Shown here: positions 8,709 through 16,677 of the stretch, one piece after another
How positions within the stretch are numbered: the stretch's first letter is position 1
Layout: every line of letters starts with the position of its first letter
Origin: CADEDH01 sp965263455
GTDB taxonomy: Bacteria; Actinomycetota; Acidimicrobiia; Acidimicrobiales; SZUA-35
NCBI GenBank assembly: GCA_965263455.1
Contig: CBDHHN010000004.1
Location: 248,001-312,000 of the forward strand
Direction: 5' to 3'
DNA: 64,000 nucleotides
Position numbers and translations under genes: made by a program
The notes under the pieces: generated by a model
What the model was told of the DNA's origin: nothing
What the model saw: the letters and a program-made list of their open reading frames with translations, nothing else
Databases searched by the model: none

Positions 8709-9632
8709 ATGCCGCGCATCGTTCCACCTGGATGGCACCCCGACAATCAAACACCCGGACTGCTCCGATGGTGGGACGGGACTACGTGGACTGCACACAC
8801 TCGCGCTGTGGAGCCACCGCCACCCCGCCAAGGCACGGTGAATGTTGGCGCCCAGACTCCCCTGCTCCAGCCGGGAACCGGAGCAGTCCCGCCCCCGCCC
8901 CGGATGCCCGCAGCACCACTAGTCCCTCCACCCCCGACGTCACCGGCCAGTCCTTCAGGGAGCGGTGCGTTTGGGCGGTCAGTGCTTGACTCCACACCTT
9001 TCGATTCGTCAGTGCATCCGACGCCCGCCCTGGGTGCGAGTCATGGGAACCACCGAGGTCGTCCGTCGTGGATGCAACGGCGCATCTTGATTCCAGCGGT
9101 GATAGGGCTCCTGGCCCTGGTGGGGGTCATTGCGGAGGTCACAGCACCACCTGAGTCCGAGATTGCGACAGAGGGCTTCGTCGGTGTTTCCAGCTCGACC
9201 ATGGCCAGCTTGGTTCCTTCCGAATCGATCTCCAGCACTGCCGCTCCAGTCGGTTCGTCCACAGCGGTGTCGGAGCCAGACCAACAACAGGTAGCCACCA
9301 CCGGACAGCCAGCGACCACCTCAACCGCTGCGCCCACGACAGAAGCTCCGACGACTGAGGTACCAACGACGATCGAGTCCTCAACAACAGCTCCGCCTAC
9401 AACGACAACCGAGCCACCAACAACAACGACCGCACCACCCACGACGACAACCACCACCACCACCGCCCCGCAGTGTGATCCGAACTACTCCGGCTGCGTC
9501 CCGATTGCCTCAGACGTCGACTGCGCTGGCGGGAGCGGCAACGGTCCAGAATACGTCAGTGGCCCTATCCAGGTAATTGGCAGCGACATCTACGATCTGG
9601 ACCGGGACAACGACGGAATCGCCTGCGAGTAG
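8709..9632 (+). CDS. Membrane-anchored DUF2510 - Excalibur domain protein
   Basis: About 307 residues. The N-terminus is a DUF2510 motif (PPGWHPDN...RWWDGTTWT). A Pro-rich linker and one hydrophobic segment follow (about residues 125-145, LIPAVIGLLALVGVIAEV). Next is a long Ser/Thr/Pro-rich stalk, then a C-terminal Excalibur-type calcium-binding domain with a DLDRDNDGIACE terminus. DUF2510 is typical of actinobacterial membrane proteins, and Excalibur domains occur in secreted nucleases and wall proteins. The likely product is therefore a cell-surface protein with its C-terminus outside. A GTG at 8703 is an alternative start. Codon use is less G/C-biased than in flanking operons, consistent with acquired DNA. 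Function unknown. Confidence 0.75.
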   Translation: MPRIVPPGWHPDNQTPGLLRWWDGTTWTAHTRAVEPPPPRQGTVNVGAQTPLLQPGTGAVPPPPRMPAAPLVPPPPTSPASPSGSGAFGRSVLDSTPFDSSVHPTPALGASHGNHRGRPSWMQRRILIPAVIGLLALVGVIAEVTAPPESEIATEGFVGVSSSTMASLVPSESISSTAAPVGSSTAVSEPDQQQVATTGQPATTSTAAPTTEAPTTEVPTTIESSTTAPPTTTTEPPTTTTAPPTTTTTTTTAPQCDPNYSGCVPIASDVDCAGGSGNGPEYVSGPIQVIGSDIYDLDRDNDGIACE

Positions 9633-9875
9633 AGACGCCTCGCTGCGAACAGAATCCCTTGGCCACATACTCGATCCGAGAACATGGGCCGCCAGTAGCA
9701 GTCGTCTGCATCAGACTCGTGGGACGCGATCGCTCGCTGCCCAATCTTCAGGGTGCGGGCGTGCCGAACCACGCCTTGTGATCAACGGTCAACGCATCCG
9801 CTGCCTCAGCGGCCTCGGCTTCTTTGATCCATGCAGCCAACGCGTCATCAGATGCGCCAAGTGACGCGGCAACCT
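9633..9875. other. Non-coding stretch inside the accessory region
   Basis: No convincing gene on either strand. Short overlapping frames lack ribosome-binding sites and recognisable domains. It leads into the tRNA-Ala-associated repeat copy that begins near 9876. Confidence 0.45.
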
Positions 9876-10037
9876 TGTCACTGCCGCCCACTTTGAGGCT
9901 GCCGGTGGGGAACTCAGAGTGAGCCGAGAGTTCCAAGGGTCCAACGTAGGGTCCCAACGCTCCCCGAGCGTCGGCGCTGGCTCTGAGCCCGGACGCTCTG
10001 ACCAGGGGAAACGAACGGAACGCCTCCGGCGTTCCCG
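9876..10037. repeat. Left copy of the tRNA-Ala downstream flank (diverged duplicate)
   Basis: This segment resembles 11136-11278. Both begin with TGTCACTGCCGCC, share CTGCCGGTG, TTCCAAGG, TAGGGTCCCAACGC and GGGGAAACG, and both run into a tRNA-Ala 3' end. The match is interrupted by substitutions and small indels, so it is an old or foreign duplicate. It contains paired GGGTCC repeats at 9937 and 9949, 12 bases apart, which could be integrase arm sites. Confidence 0.7.
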
Positions 10038-10081
10038 TGGAGCTAAGGAGAATTGAACTCCTGACCTCTTCCATGCCATGG
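10038..10081 (-). repeat. tRNA-Ala 3'-half fragment, candidate attachment-site scar
   Basis: These 44 bases are identical to the 3' part of the intact tRNA-Ala at 11279-11351, from the discriminator base to the anticodon loop. Homology stops abruptly after CCATGG. There is no 5' half, so it is not a functional tRNA. A duplicated tRNA 3' end in the same orientation is the classic trace of site-specific integration into a tRNA gene. Confidence 0.85.
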
Positions 10082-10177
10082 CGGTCGGGTCGCAACCGCG
10101 CCATGAGATACGCCCTGTAGTCCCCCCGAGGACTGTGCCGCGGCATGCACCAGCGACCGGGACCGTGCGACTCCGTT

Positions 10178-10196
10178 GGGTCCCACTTCGGGTCCC
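10178..10196. repeat. Paired GGGTCCC repeats, 12-base period (right of scar)
   Basis: Two GGGTCCC units at 10178 and 10190. The same unit and the same 12-base spacing occur left of the scar (9937/9949, first unit GGGTCCA) and left of the intact tRNA (11197/11209). Pairs on both sides of the tRNA fragment resemble the two arms of a phage-type attachment site. Integrase binding is inferred, not shown. Confidence 0.5.
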
Positions 10197-10482
10197 GCGC
10201 CCAAGCACCGTCAGGTTCGCAGGGCCTCTGCTACCCCTTGCGGACCCTCACGCCCCGCTCAAATGCGAGGCTCGACCAAACAGGGTTCCACTTGACGGGC
10301 GCCGTCATTCCGACGTCGACGGCGGTCTCCTCGTCAATCGGGCCTAGCAGCCATGGGGTTCAGGCGGTGTGCAGTCCCACCCCCATTTTTCATGGGGAAT
10401 ACCCCGATGATCGAACGCCACCCAGCTGGCAGTGTGCGAACACACGACCCGAACGGGACGTGCAAGACATGGAGGGACACAT

Positions 10483-10875
10483 ATGCGTAACGAACTTGGA
10501 AGGCTGCTGGTCGGTGCCGCGTTGGCGACGACGATGGTCGCGGCAACAGCTCTTGCGGTATCGGTGCCGTCGGAGTCAGTTGGGACCGACGTGGCGGTGC
10601 CTTACGAGAGCTTCGTTGAGGCCAGCAACGGTGAAGGGCTCGAGAGCCGGGGCCTCTTCAGGAAGAAGTGGAAGGCTCAGGAGTCGGTCCACAACGCCGA
10701 GGAGGGCTACTGGGTCGCCGTCGTGAACGACCCGAGGACCGGGAAGAATGAGGACGTCGGACACTTCGGCTCTCGCGAGGAGGCCGATCAGGAGGCCAGC
10801 GCATTCGCCGACTTCGCCAACAACCAGGGCGTTGTCGATGGTCCGGGCTGCAATCTGCCCGGTGTCCTCTGCTGA
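10483..10875 (+). CDS. Small secreted protein of the tRNA-Ala islet
   Basis: A 130-residue protein with a clear signal peptide (RNELGRLLVGAALATTMVAATALA) and a good ribosome-binding site (GGAGGG) eight bases before the ATG. The mature part is polar. Its central section, with GYWVAVVNDPRTGKNEDVG followed by SREEADQEASAFADFA, is faintly like DUF2188-type domains, in which a Trp-containing strand is followed by a helix. It ends in a Cys-containing tail, GPGCNLPGVLC. It is the only convincing gene between the attachment scar and the intact tRNA-Ala. No function can be assigned. Confidence 0.7.
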   Translation: MRNELGRLLVGAALATTMVAATALAVSVPSESVGTDVAVPYESFVEASNGEGLESRGLFRKKWKAQESVHNAEEGYWVAVVNDPRTGKNEDVGHFGSREEADQEASAFADFANNQGVVDGPGCNLPGVLC

Positions 10876-11278
10876 ACGGGTCCGGCTGCGCCACCGCCGA
10901 GGTTCGGGACTTCCCTCCCGCGCCTCGGTGGCGGACGCAGCACCACCGTCACACCCCGCTGACCCCACCAGCGGCACTCGCCGCCTAAGCAACCTGACAC
11001 CTCAAACCGCGGCAGTCCCCAGCCACGACGACGGCCACAGGGAGTCCGGGAAGTCAGAGGTCGGCCGAGGCCATTCGTCAGCAAGCGATCCCGCCCTTGA
11101 TGACCCGAGGTAGCCAGGGATCGACGGAGTACTCATGTCACTGCCGCCGCCCTTTGAGACTGCCGGTGAGAAATCAAGCCAGCTGAGGGTTCCAAGGGGT
11201 CCCACTTAGGGTCCCAACGCTTCCCTCGCGGTGGAGCCGGACTAGAGCCTGAACCCTTTGACCTGGGGAAACGTCCTG
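10876..11278. repeat. Intergenic stretch with right copy of the tRNA-Ala flank
   Basis: No gene is supported here. From about 11136 the sequence is the second copy of the flank described at 9876-10037, including paired GGGTCCC repeats at 11197 and 11209. It abuts the 3' end of the intact tRNA-Ala, the position expected for the arm region of an integrated element. Confidence 0.6.
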
Positions 11279-11351
11279 TGGAGCTAAGGAGAATTGAACT
11301 CCTGACCTCTTCCATGCCATGGAAGCGCTCTACCAACTGAGCTATAGCCCC
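11279..11351 (-). tRNA. tRNA-Ala (GGC)
   Basis: The 73-base cloverleaf reads on the minus strand. Acceptor GGGGCTA pairs with TAGCTCC (one G-U), the D arm is GCTC/GAGC, the anticodon stem CTTCC/GGAAG has loop ATGGCAT giving anticodon GGC, and the T arm is AGGAG-TTCAATT-CTCCT. Discriminator A; CCA is not encoded. Its 3' half is duplicated at 10038-10081. Confidence 0.95.
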
Positions 11352-11493
11352 GGGGGGAGATCCGAGCTTACCAAGTCGCACCCGGACCCAACACCGGTTT
11401 CGGCGATTCGGCTGCGGGAGCCCGGTTGGGCATCGGTGCCCAGCCAGTACACTCGCTCAGGTTGCGCGGCGGACCGTCCACATCGAGGTGGTC

Positions 11494-11751
11494 ATGACGA
11501 CCGACTTCCCATCCCGCCAACCCGCTCCCCTGGTCGATCCGACCTACTACGCCGACCTCTGGGGCAACACCGGTGCCGCCGCCCATCGACGCGACGCCTG
11601 GCGCGGCCTACGATCGACGGCCGTGAAGCTGGCCGCCGTGGCCATCGTGGGTCTCGTCGGCTACGTGGCGGTGACGTCGGCCCTTACCGAGGACGGCACG
11701 GATGGACCGCTGCCGGCCGGCGCCTCGGTCGCGCCGACCGAGACCGATTGA
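11494..11751 (+). CDS. Small single-pass membrane protein, unknown
   Basis: About 85 residues with one hydrophobic segment near residues 44-62 (VKLAAVAIVGLVGYVAVTSA). Before it is a short cytoplasmic part containing a Tyr/Trp-rich DPTYYADLWG motif, and after it an acidic, Pro-rich outer tail. GAGGTGG lies just upstream of the ATG; a GTG at 11488 is an alternative start. The gene converges on rsfS. No family recognised. Codon bias matches neighbouring housekeeping genes, so it is probably real. Confidence 0.6.
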   Translation: MTTDFPSRQPAPLVDPTYYADLWGNTGAAAHRRDAWRGLRSTAVKLAAVAIVGLVGYVAVTSALTEDGTDGPLPAGASVAPTETD

Positions 11752-11755
11752 GCCG

Positions 11756-12124
11756 TCAGGCCACGTCGCTGAGCCGGGGCACGTCCTTCCACAGACGCTC
11801 GAGGTCGTAGTACTCCCGGGCGTCAGTGCTGAACACGTGGATGACGAACGCCCCGTAGTCCATGAGCACCCACTCCAGGCTCTCCAGGCCCTCGATGCGG
11901 ACGGGCTTGGGACCGCCGGCCTTCGCCACCCGCTCCTCGATCTCCTCGACGATGGCTCGGACCTGGCGGGGATTGGTGCCCGAGCTGATCACGAACCAGT
12001 CGGTGATCCCCAGGATCTCCCCCACGAAGAAGGCCTCGGTCTCCTGACCGAGCTTGTCCTCGGCGGCATCGACGGCCACCCGGACCCACTCCAGCAGCTC
12101 TTCGTCCTGCAGATCGACTCCCAA
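11756..12124 (-). CDS. rsfS: Ribosome silencing factor RsfS
   Basis: A 122-residue DUF143/Oligomerization-domain protein. The DWFVISSGTNPRQVRAI, EGLESLEWVLMDYG and FVIHVFSTDAREYYDLERLW blocks are diagnostic. RsfS binds ribosomal protein L14 and blocks subunit joining when nutrients are scarce. It is the last gene of a nadD - LytR_C protein - rsfS unit, an order seen in many actinobacteria. The spacing to the upstream stop is 25 bases. Confidence 0.94.
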   Translation of the reverse strand: MGVDLQDEELLEWVRVAVDAAEDKLGQETEAFFVGEILGITDWFVISSGTNPRQVRAIVEEIEERVAKAGGPKPVRIEGLESLEWVLMDYGAFVIHVFSTDAREYYDLERLWKDVPRLSDVA

Positions 12125-12149
12125 ACGAACGGGGGCGGCCTGTCCGCCC

Positions 12150-13247
12150 TCAGGTGTTGGCCACGAAGTCGGCCCCGATCAGCAGCGTCACCACCGGATC
12201 GGCATCGGCCTCGTCGTCCAGCACAGTAGTCGCCCCGGTTCGTTGCGCAAGCTCATAGAGCCCCGGGTCCTCGACCCCGGCCGGCACCACCAGGTGGGTG
12301 CCGCCCTGGTCGAACTCGGTGGCGTTGCCGATCTCGATGACCTCGAGGCCGGTCGCCGCAACCTCCGCCGCGATGGCGGGCAGGTCGGCTCCGCCGGTGC
12401 GGTCGATGACCCGCACCTGCAGCCGGTCGCCGGGAGCGGCACCGGCCGGCACGGGCACGACGTCGCGGATCAGCGCCTCGGCCCGCTCGACGTCGACGAC
12501 CGCCCCGCTGTTGGTGGCCTCCAGTGGCAACTCCACCACACGGGCCGACGGGCCCACCACCCGTCCCAACGACACCGCCAGCGGCACCTGGGCGTTGGCC
12601 GAACCCACCGGGGGCGGGTCGGCCAGCACCGCCGACCAGAACAGGTCGCGGCGGTACAGCACGGTCAACGGATCGGTCCCGGGCGCCGGTCGACCCAGGA
12701 ACACGGCCGTGTTGTCCCCGTCGAGTTCGACCTGCCCCACGGCCAGCAGGGGCTCACCGTCCCCATCGACCACCGGGTCGGGGTTGGCCAGGGAGTAGCT
12801 CCGCCCCTGGAAGAACTGCTCCCACCGGGCCTCGGTCATGACCTCGACCGAGGTGATCCGCAGCCGCAGGGCACCCCCCAGGGCCTGGACGGCGGCCGCC
12901 GGCTCGAGCGAGTCGAGGGAGACCCCGTCCACCTGGAGGGTTCCGGGTACGAGGACGGCCGTCCCGCCGCTCCCACCTTCGGCGTGGCCGGCCAGCAGCG
13001 TGATCCCCGTCAGGCGCCCCTGGTCCGACTCGACCACCGCGGCCAGAGGGCTGGGCTCGACGATGGCCCGCCAGCCGGGATCACCCTCGCTCGGCTCCTC
13101 CACGAACCGACCGGCCCGAGAGTCGAGCAGGGCGTGATACCCGGCGATGGCCAGGAACGGCACGGCCATCGCCAGGGTCAGCTCCAGAAGAGCGAACAGG
13201 GCGAGACGGCGGCGGCGGGGTGTGAGCAGGGCGGCGGGCCAACTCAA
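12150..13247 (-). CDS. LytR C-terminal-domain envelope protein (LCP-like remnant)
   Basis: 365 residues: a basic N-terminus, one membrane segment (about residues 15-40) and a long extracytoplasmic region. It ends in a LytR_C domain (about residues 275-365: LQVRVIDRTGGAD...THLVVPAG...VVTLLIGADF). The middle part occupies the place of a LytR-CpsA-Psr catalytic domain, but I cannot see that family's conserved Arg/Asp motifs. It may therefore be a degenerate or merely structural relative. A TTG start overlaps the nadD stop by four bases, indicating translational coupling. Likely role: cell envelope, unproven. Confidence 0.7.
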   Translation of the reverse strand: MSWPAALLTPRRRRLALFALLELTLAMAVPFLAIAGYHALLDSRAGRFVEEPSEGDPGWRAIVEPSPLAAVVESDQGRLTGITLLAGHAEGGSGGTAVLVPGTLQVDGVSLDSLEPAAAVQALGGALRLRITSVEVMTEARWEQFFQGRSYSLANPDPVVDGDGEPLLAVGQVELDGDNTAVFLGRPAPGTDPLTVLYRRDLFWSAVLADPPPVGSANAQVPLAVSLGRVVGPSARVVELPLEATNSGAVVDVERAEALIRDVVPVPAGAAPGDRLQVRVIDRTGGADLPAIAAEVAATGLEVIEIGNATEFDQGGTHLVVPAGVEDPGLYELAQRTGATTVLDDEADADPVVTLLIGADFVANT

Positions 13248-13831
13248 GACCGTTCACGATAGAGGCCCCACCGGGCCACGCGGTGCATGACGGCGTCGGG
13301 CACGAGATGCCGGATCGGCAACCCGTCGGCCACCAGGCCGCGGATCTCCGTACTCGACACCTCGAGTGCCGGGGTCGCCACCCGTTCCAGGCGCCAGCCA
13401 TCGGGCAACGGAGCCCACGAACCGGGCCGGTCGACCACGACGAAGGTCCGTTCCCGCCGCAGATCCTCGGCCCGATGCCACGTCGGTAGCCCGGCTGCGG
13501 CGTCGACGCCGACCACGACCAGCCACTCGGTCCCCGGTTCGTCCCGGTCGAGGCGGTCCAGGGTGTCCGAGGTGTAGCTGGGTCCGCCGGCCCGGAGTTC
13601 GATGTCGCTGGCCTCCACCATTGGCACGGCACCGACCGCGGCCCGGACCATGGCCAACCGGCGATGGGCCGGCGTGATGGCCCGAGTACCCGTCTTCTGC
13701 CACGGATCGTTGGCCACGACCAGGCGGACCTCGTCCAGATCGAGACGGGCCCGCACCTGGTCGGCGATCATGAGGTGACCGACGTGGAGCGGATCGAAGG
13801 TGCCCCCGAGGAGACCGATGCGTCTCGTCAT
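13244..13831 (-). CDS. nadD: Nicotinate-nucleotide adenylyltransferase
   Basis: Adenylates nicotinate mononucleotide to deamido-NAD in NAD biosynthesis. The N-terminus GLLGGTFDPLHVGHL holds the nucleotidyltransferase GTFDPxHxGH motif, and the C-terminus has the paired SSTEIR motif. I placed the start at the ATG giving MTRRIGLLGG, 195 residues. A longer frame begins 16 codons upstream but adds an unconserved leader. First gene of the nadD - LytR_C - rsfS unit. Confidence 0.93.
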   Translation of the reverse strand: MTRRIGLLGGTFDPLHVGHLMIADQVRARLDLDEVRLVVANDPWQKTGTRAITPAHRRLAMVRAAVGAVPMVEASDIELRAGGPSYTSDTLDRLDRDEPGTEWLVVVGVDAAAGLPTWHRAEDLRRERTFVVVDRPGSWAPLPDGWRLERVATPALEVSSTEIRGLVADGLPIRHLVPDAVMHRVARWGLYRERS

Positions 13832-14156
13832 CGACCACCGCCGCCATCGGGGCCGAGGGTCGACTGCAAGCCCAAGCAACCAAGTATCGGCGGTCCGACC
13901 GAAAAACTGAGGGAAATCCGGCGAAAAGTGACGGATGTCACTACACAGGACGGAATCAACGTACTAAAACAGGTGTTTGGACCTGTAGCGCTCCGACACG
14001 CCCCGGGACAGCCACCCTCGGCCTCGACGACTCGGATTCAACCCGAAGTCACAGCCGAACGCACCGCCGGAAACACAGAGCGTACCAGTCCCGCCCGATA
14101 GGGAAAACTTCCTTGTTCATCCCCCCGCATTCACGCCCAGCCAAAGAAGCACGCCC
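13832..14156. promoter_or_regulatory. Divergent control region between nadD and the sigma factor gene
   Basis: 325 bases with visibly lower G+C than the flanking genes and no coding signal. It must carry the promoters for nadD (leftward) and the sigma gene (rightward). I cannot place -35/-10 boxes with confidence; A/T-rich tracts around 13900-13970 are the best candidates. Confidence 0.5.
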
Positions 14157-14996
14157 ATGAGTGACTCCGTAGGACAGTACCTGAACGAAATCGGCCTGGT
14201 CCCGCTCCTGACCGCCGACGAAGAGCGCGAGCTCAGCCAGATCATCGAGAAGGGGCGCGAAGCACAGGCCGCCATCGACGCCGGTGAGAACACCGCCGCC
14301 AACAAGCGCGCCGTTCGCAAGGCCGCCCAGGCCAAGGACCGCTTCATCCGCGCCAACCTCCGCCTGGTGGTGAGCGTGGCCCGCCGCTACCCGCTCCCTC
14401 CCTCGATGGAGCTCCTCGACCTGATCCAGGAGGGGAACCTCGGCCTCGAGCACGCCGTCGACAAGTTCGACTGGCGCAAGGGCTTCAAGTTCTCCACCTA
14501 TGCCACCTTCTGGATCCGCCAGGCCATCGGCCGGGCCCTCGACCAGAAGGCCAGCCTGGTCCGCCTCCCCGGCGACCGCTCGGCCAGCCTCCGGGCCGCC
14601 CTGCGCCAGGTTTCGGGCGACGGTGACGAGCTCGACGACGAGCACGCCCGCCTCCACCGCCTCACCACCCCCACCTCGCTCGACCGCACGATCGGCGACG
14701 ACGACTCCAACGAGCTGGTCGACCTCCTCCCCGACGCCACCCCCGGCCCCGAGTACGAGGTCATGGCCAAGGCCGAGGAAACCATGGTCACCGGCCTGCT
14801 CGACGTGCTCGACCCCCGGGCCAAGTACGCCGTGGAGCAGCGGTTCGGCCTCAACGACGGCCGCAAGCGCAGCTACCGCGAGGTCGGCGAGGAACTCGGC
14901 GTGACCGCCGAGGCCGCCCGCCGCCTGGTCAAGCGGGCCGTCAGCGCCGTGCGCGATCAGGCCGGCGACGTCATGAGTGACTTCGACGCCGCCTGA
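14157..14996 (+). CDS. Sigma-70 family RNA polymerase sigma factor (RpoD-like, group 2)
   Basis: 279 residues. Region 1.2 (SVGQYLNEIGLVPLLTADEERELS) is at the very N-terminus. Region 2 has NLRLVVSVARRYPLP, LDLIQEGNLGLEHAVDKFD and GFKFSTYATFWIRQAIGRAL. Region 3 is shortened and divergent. Region 4 has a C-terminal helix-turn-helix (SYREVGEELGVTAEAARRLVKRA). Region 1.1 is missing, so it is an alternative sigma of the SigA/SigB-like group rather than the main vegetative factor. The gene stands alone between a divergent promoter region and a hairpin at 15028-15054. Target promoters are unknown. Confidence 0.88.
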   Translation: MSDSVGQYLNEIGLVPLLTADEERELSQIIEKGREAQAAIDAGENTAANKRAVRKAAQAKDRFIRANLRLVVSVARRYPLPPSMELLDLIQEGNLGLEHAVDKFDWRKGFKFSTYATFWIRQAIGRALDQKASLVRLPGDRSASLRAALRQVSGDGDELDDEHARLHRLTTPTSLDRTIGDDDSNELVDLLPDATPGPEYEVMAKAEETMVTGLLDVLDPRAKYAVEQRFGLNDGRKRSYREVGEELGVTAEAARRLVKRAVSAVRDQAGDVMSDFDAA

Positions 14997-15027
14997 TCCC
15001 ACCCGGGCACAACTCAATACGATGCGG

Positions 15028-15054
15028 AGAGGGAGCCCGGGGCAGGCTCCCTCT
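15028..15054 (+). terminator. Hairpin after the sigma factor gene
   Basis: Perfect ten-base stem AGAGGGAGCC/GGCTCCCTCT with a seven-base loop, 32 bases after the stop codon. There is no clear U-run, as is common for terminators in high-G+C actinobacteria. Confidence 0.6.
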
Positions 15055-15150
15055 GCGCGTTCGGGGACCGGGATTGCGACTGGACGTCGTTGCGCGATCA
15101 CGTGGGCAAATCACGTTGCCACCACCGACGGCACGACCGAGACTGGAACG

Positions 15151-16536
15151 GTGACCAACGAGCGCGGCCCCCACGAACCCACCTTCACCGAACCGGCCCC
15201 CAACTGGAGCCCGGACTCGTGGAGGTCGCTCCCCATCGCCCACCAGCCGGTCTGGCCCGACGACGACGAGCTGTCGGCGGTGGAGAAACAGCTCGGCACC
15301 CTACCCCCCCTGGTGTTCGCCGGCGAGGCCCGCGATCTGCGGTCCCGGCTGGCCGAGGTGGCCCAGGGCCGGGCCTTCCTGCTCCAGGCCGGTGACTGCG
15401 CCGAGTCCTTCGACGACTTCGAGGCCGACACCATCCGCGACAAGCTGCGCGTCATCCTCCAGATGGCCGTCGTCCTCACCTACTCCTCGGGCGTCCCGGC
15501 GGTCAAGGTGGGCCGTATCGCCGGCCAGTTCGCCAAGCCCCGGTCCAAGCCGACCGAGACCGTCGACGGGACCGAACTCCCGTCGTTCCTCGGTCACATG
15601 GTCAACGACCTCCCCTTCTCGGAGGGCAACCGCCGACCCGACGCCGCCCGCCTGCTGCGGGCCTACCACCAGTCGGCCTCGACCCTGAACCTCCTCCGGG
15701 CCTTCACCAAGGGCGGGTTCGCCGACCTCAACCGGGTCCACGCCTGGACCCAGGAGTTCGTGGCCACCTCGTCCGAGGGCCAGCGCTACCACCAGCTCGC
15801 CCGCGAGATCGACCGGGCCCTGCGGTTCATGGAGGCGGCCGGCATCTCGTCCCGCCACAGCGAGATCCACGAGGCGGACTTCTTCACCAGCCACGAAGGT
15901 CTGATCCTCCAGTACGAGGAGGCGCTGACCCGTCGCGACAGCCTGACCGGCGAGTGGTACGACTGCTCGGCCCACATGCTGTGGATCGGTGAGCGGACCC
16001 GGCAGCTCGACGGCGCCCACATCGAGTTCATGCGTGGCATCCGCAACCCCATCGGATGCAAGGTCGGCCCCAACGCCACCCCCGAGGACGTGGTCGGCCT
16101 GTGTGAGGCCCTCGACCCCCATCGTGATCCCGGACGCCTGACCCTCATCTCCCGCATGGGGGCCGACACCGTGGCCGAGCGACTCCCGACCCTGCTGGAG
16201 GCCGTCCGCGACGCCGGCCACCCCGTCGTGTGGGCCTGCGACCCCATGCACGGCAACACCTACACCTCGGAGTCGGGGCACAAGACGCGGGACTTCGAAG
16301 CCGTGCTGACCGAGGTCGCCGGCTTCTTCGCCGCCCACCGCCAGGTCGGCACCTGGCCCGGTGGCCTCCATGTGGAGCTCACCGGGGCCGACGTGACCGA
16401 GTGCGTCGGCGGCGGCGACCCGGTCCAGAGCGCCGACCTGGGCAAGCGCTACGAGACCATGTGCGACCCCCGCCTCAACGGCCGTCAGAGCCTCGACCTC
16501 GCCTTCCGGACCGCCGAGCTGCTCCAGGACCAGTAG
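15151..16536 (+). CDS. aroG: 3-deoxy-7-phosphoheptulonate synthase, class II
   Basis: Condenses phosphoenolpyruvate and erythrose 4-phosphate, the first step of the shikimate pathway. Class II landmarks run in order: WRSLPIAHQPVWPD, LLQAGDCAESFDDF, VKVGRIAGQFAKPR, WIGERTRQLDGAH, NPIGCKVGPN, HPVVWACDPMHGNT and GGLHVELTGADVTECVGG. The GTG at 15151 gives 461 residues, the normal length. Upstream in-frame starts add about 58 residues without conservation. Monocistronic as far as visible. Confidence 0.94.
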   Translation: MTNERGPHEPTFTEPAPNWSPDSWRSLPIAHQPVWPDDDELSAVEKQLGTLPPLVFAGEARDLRSRLAEVAQGRAFLLQAGDCAESFDDFEADTIRDKLRVILQMAVVLTYSSGVPAVKVGRIAGQFAKPRSKPTETVDGTELPSFLGHMVNDLPFSEGNRRPDAARLLRAYHQSASTLNLLRAFTKGGFADLNRVHAWTQEFVATSSEGQRYHQLAREIDRALRFMEAAGISSRHSEIHEADFFTSHEGLILQYEEALTRRDSLTGEWYDCSAHMLWIGERTRQLDGAHIEFMRGIRNPIGCKVGPNATPEDVVGLCEALDPHRDPGRLTLISRMGADTVAERLPTLLEAVRDAGHPVVWACDPMHGNTYTSESGHKTRDFEAVLTEVAGFFAAHRQVGTWPGGLHVELTGADVTECVGGGDPVQSADLGKRYETMCDPRLNGRQSLDLAFRTAELLQDQ

Positions 16537-16623
16537 CCGACCGACCGGTCACCCGCCCCCGGGCACTCGTCCGGGAAACGCGGGTCGCCACTCGGGCGAC
16601 GACAACCGCCGATCGGGGCGAAG

Positions 16624-16629
16624 TAGGGT
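16624..16629 (+). promoter_or_regulatory. -10 box for the lipoprotein gene (TAGGGT)
   Basis: A TANNNT-type element about 50 bases upstream of the ATG at 16678, in the gap after aroG. No good -35 match is visible. The leader contains a GAGGGAG ribosome-binding site. Confidence 0.4.
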
Positions 16630-16677
16630 CTCGGGACCACCGGCGGAGGGGCCGGTGCGTCCGAGGGAGACCCACCG

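Noticed and set aside
9748..10146. Minus-strand frame of about 130 codons across the tRNA-Ala fragment
   Set aside because: It reads through a tRNA remnant and the flank repeat, lacks a ribosome-binding site, and the second repeat copy is not open in the same frame.
12054..13262. Long + strand frame opposite the LytR_C protein
   Set aside because: His/Gln/Gly/Arg-rich antisense shadow with no start signal. The minus-strand gene has a signal anchor and a recognised domain.
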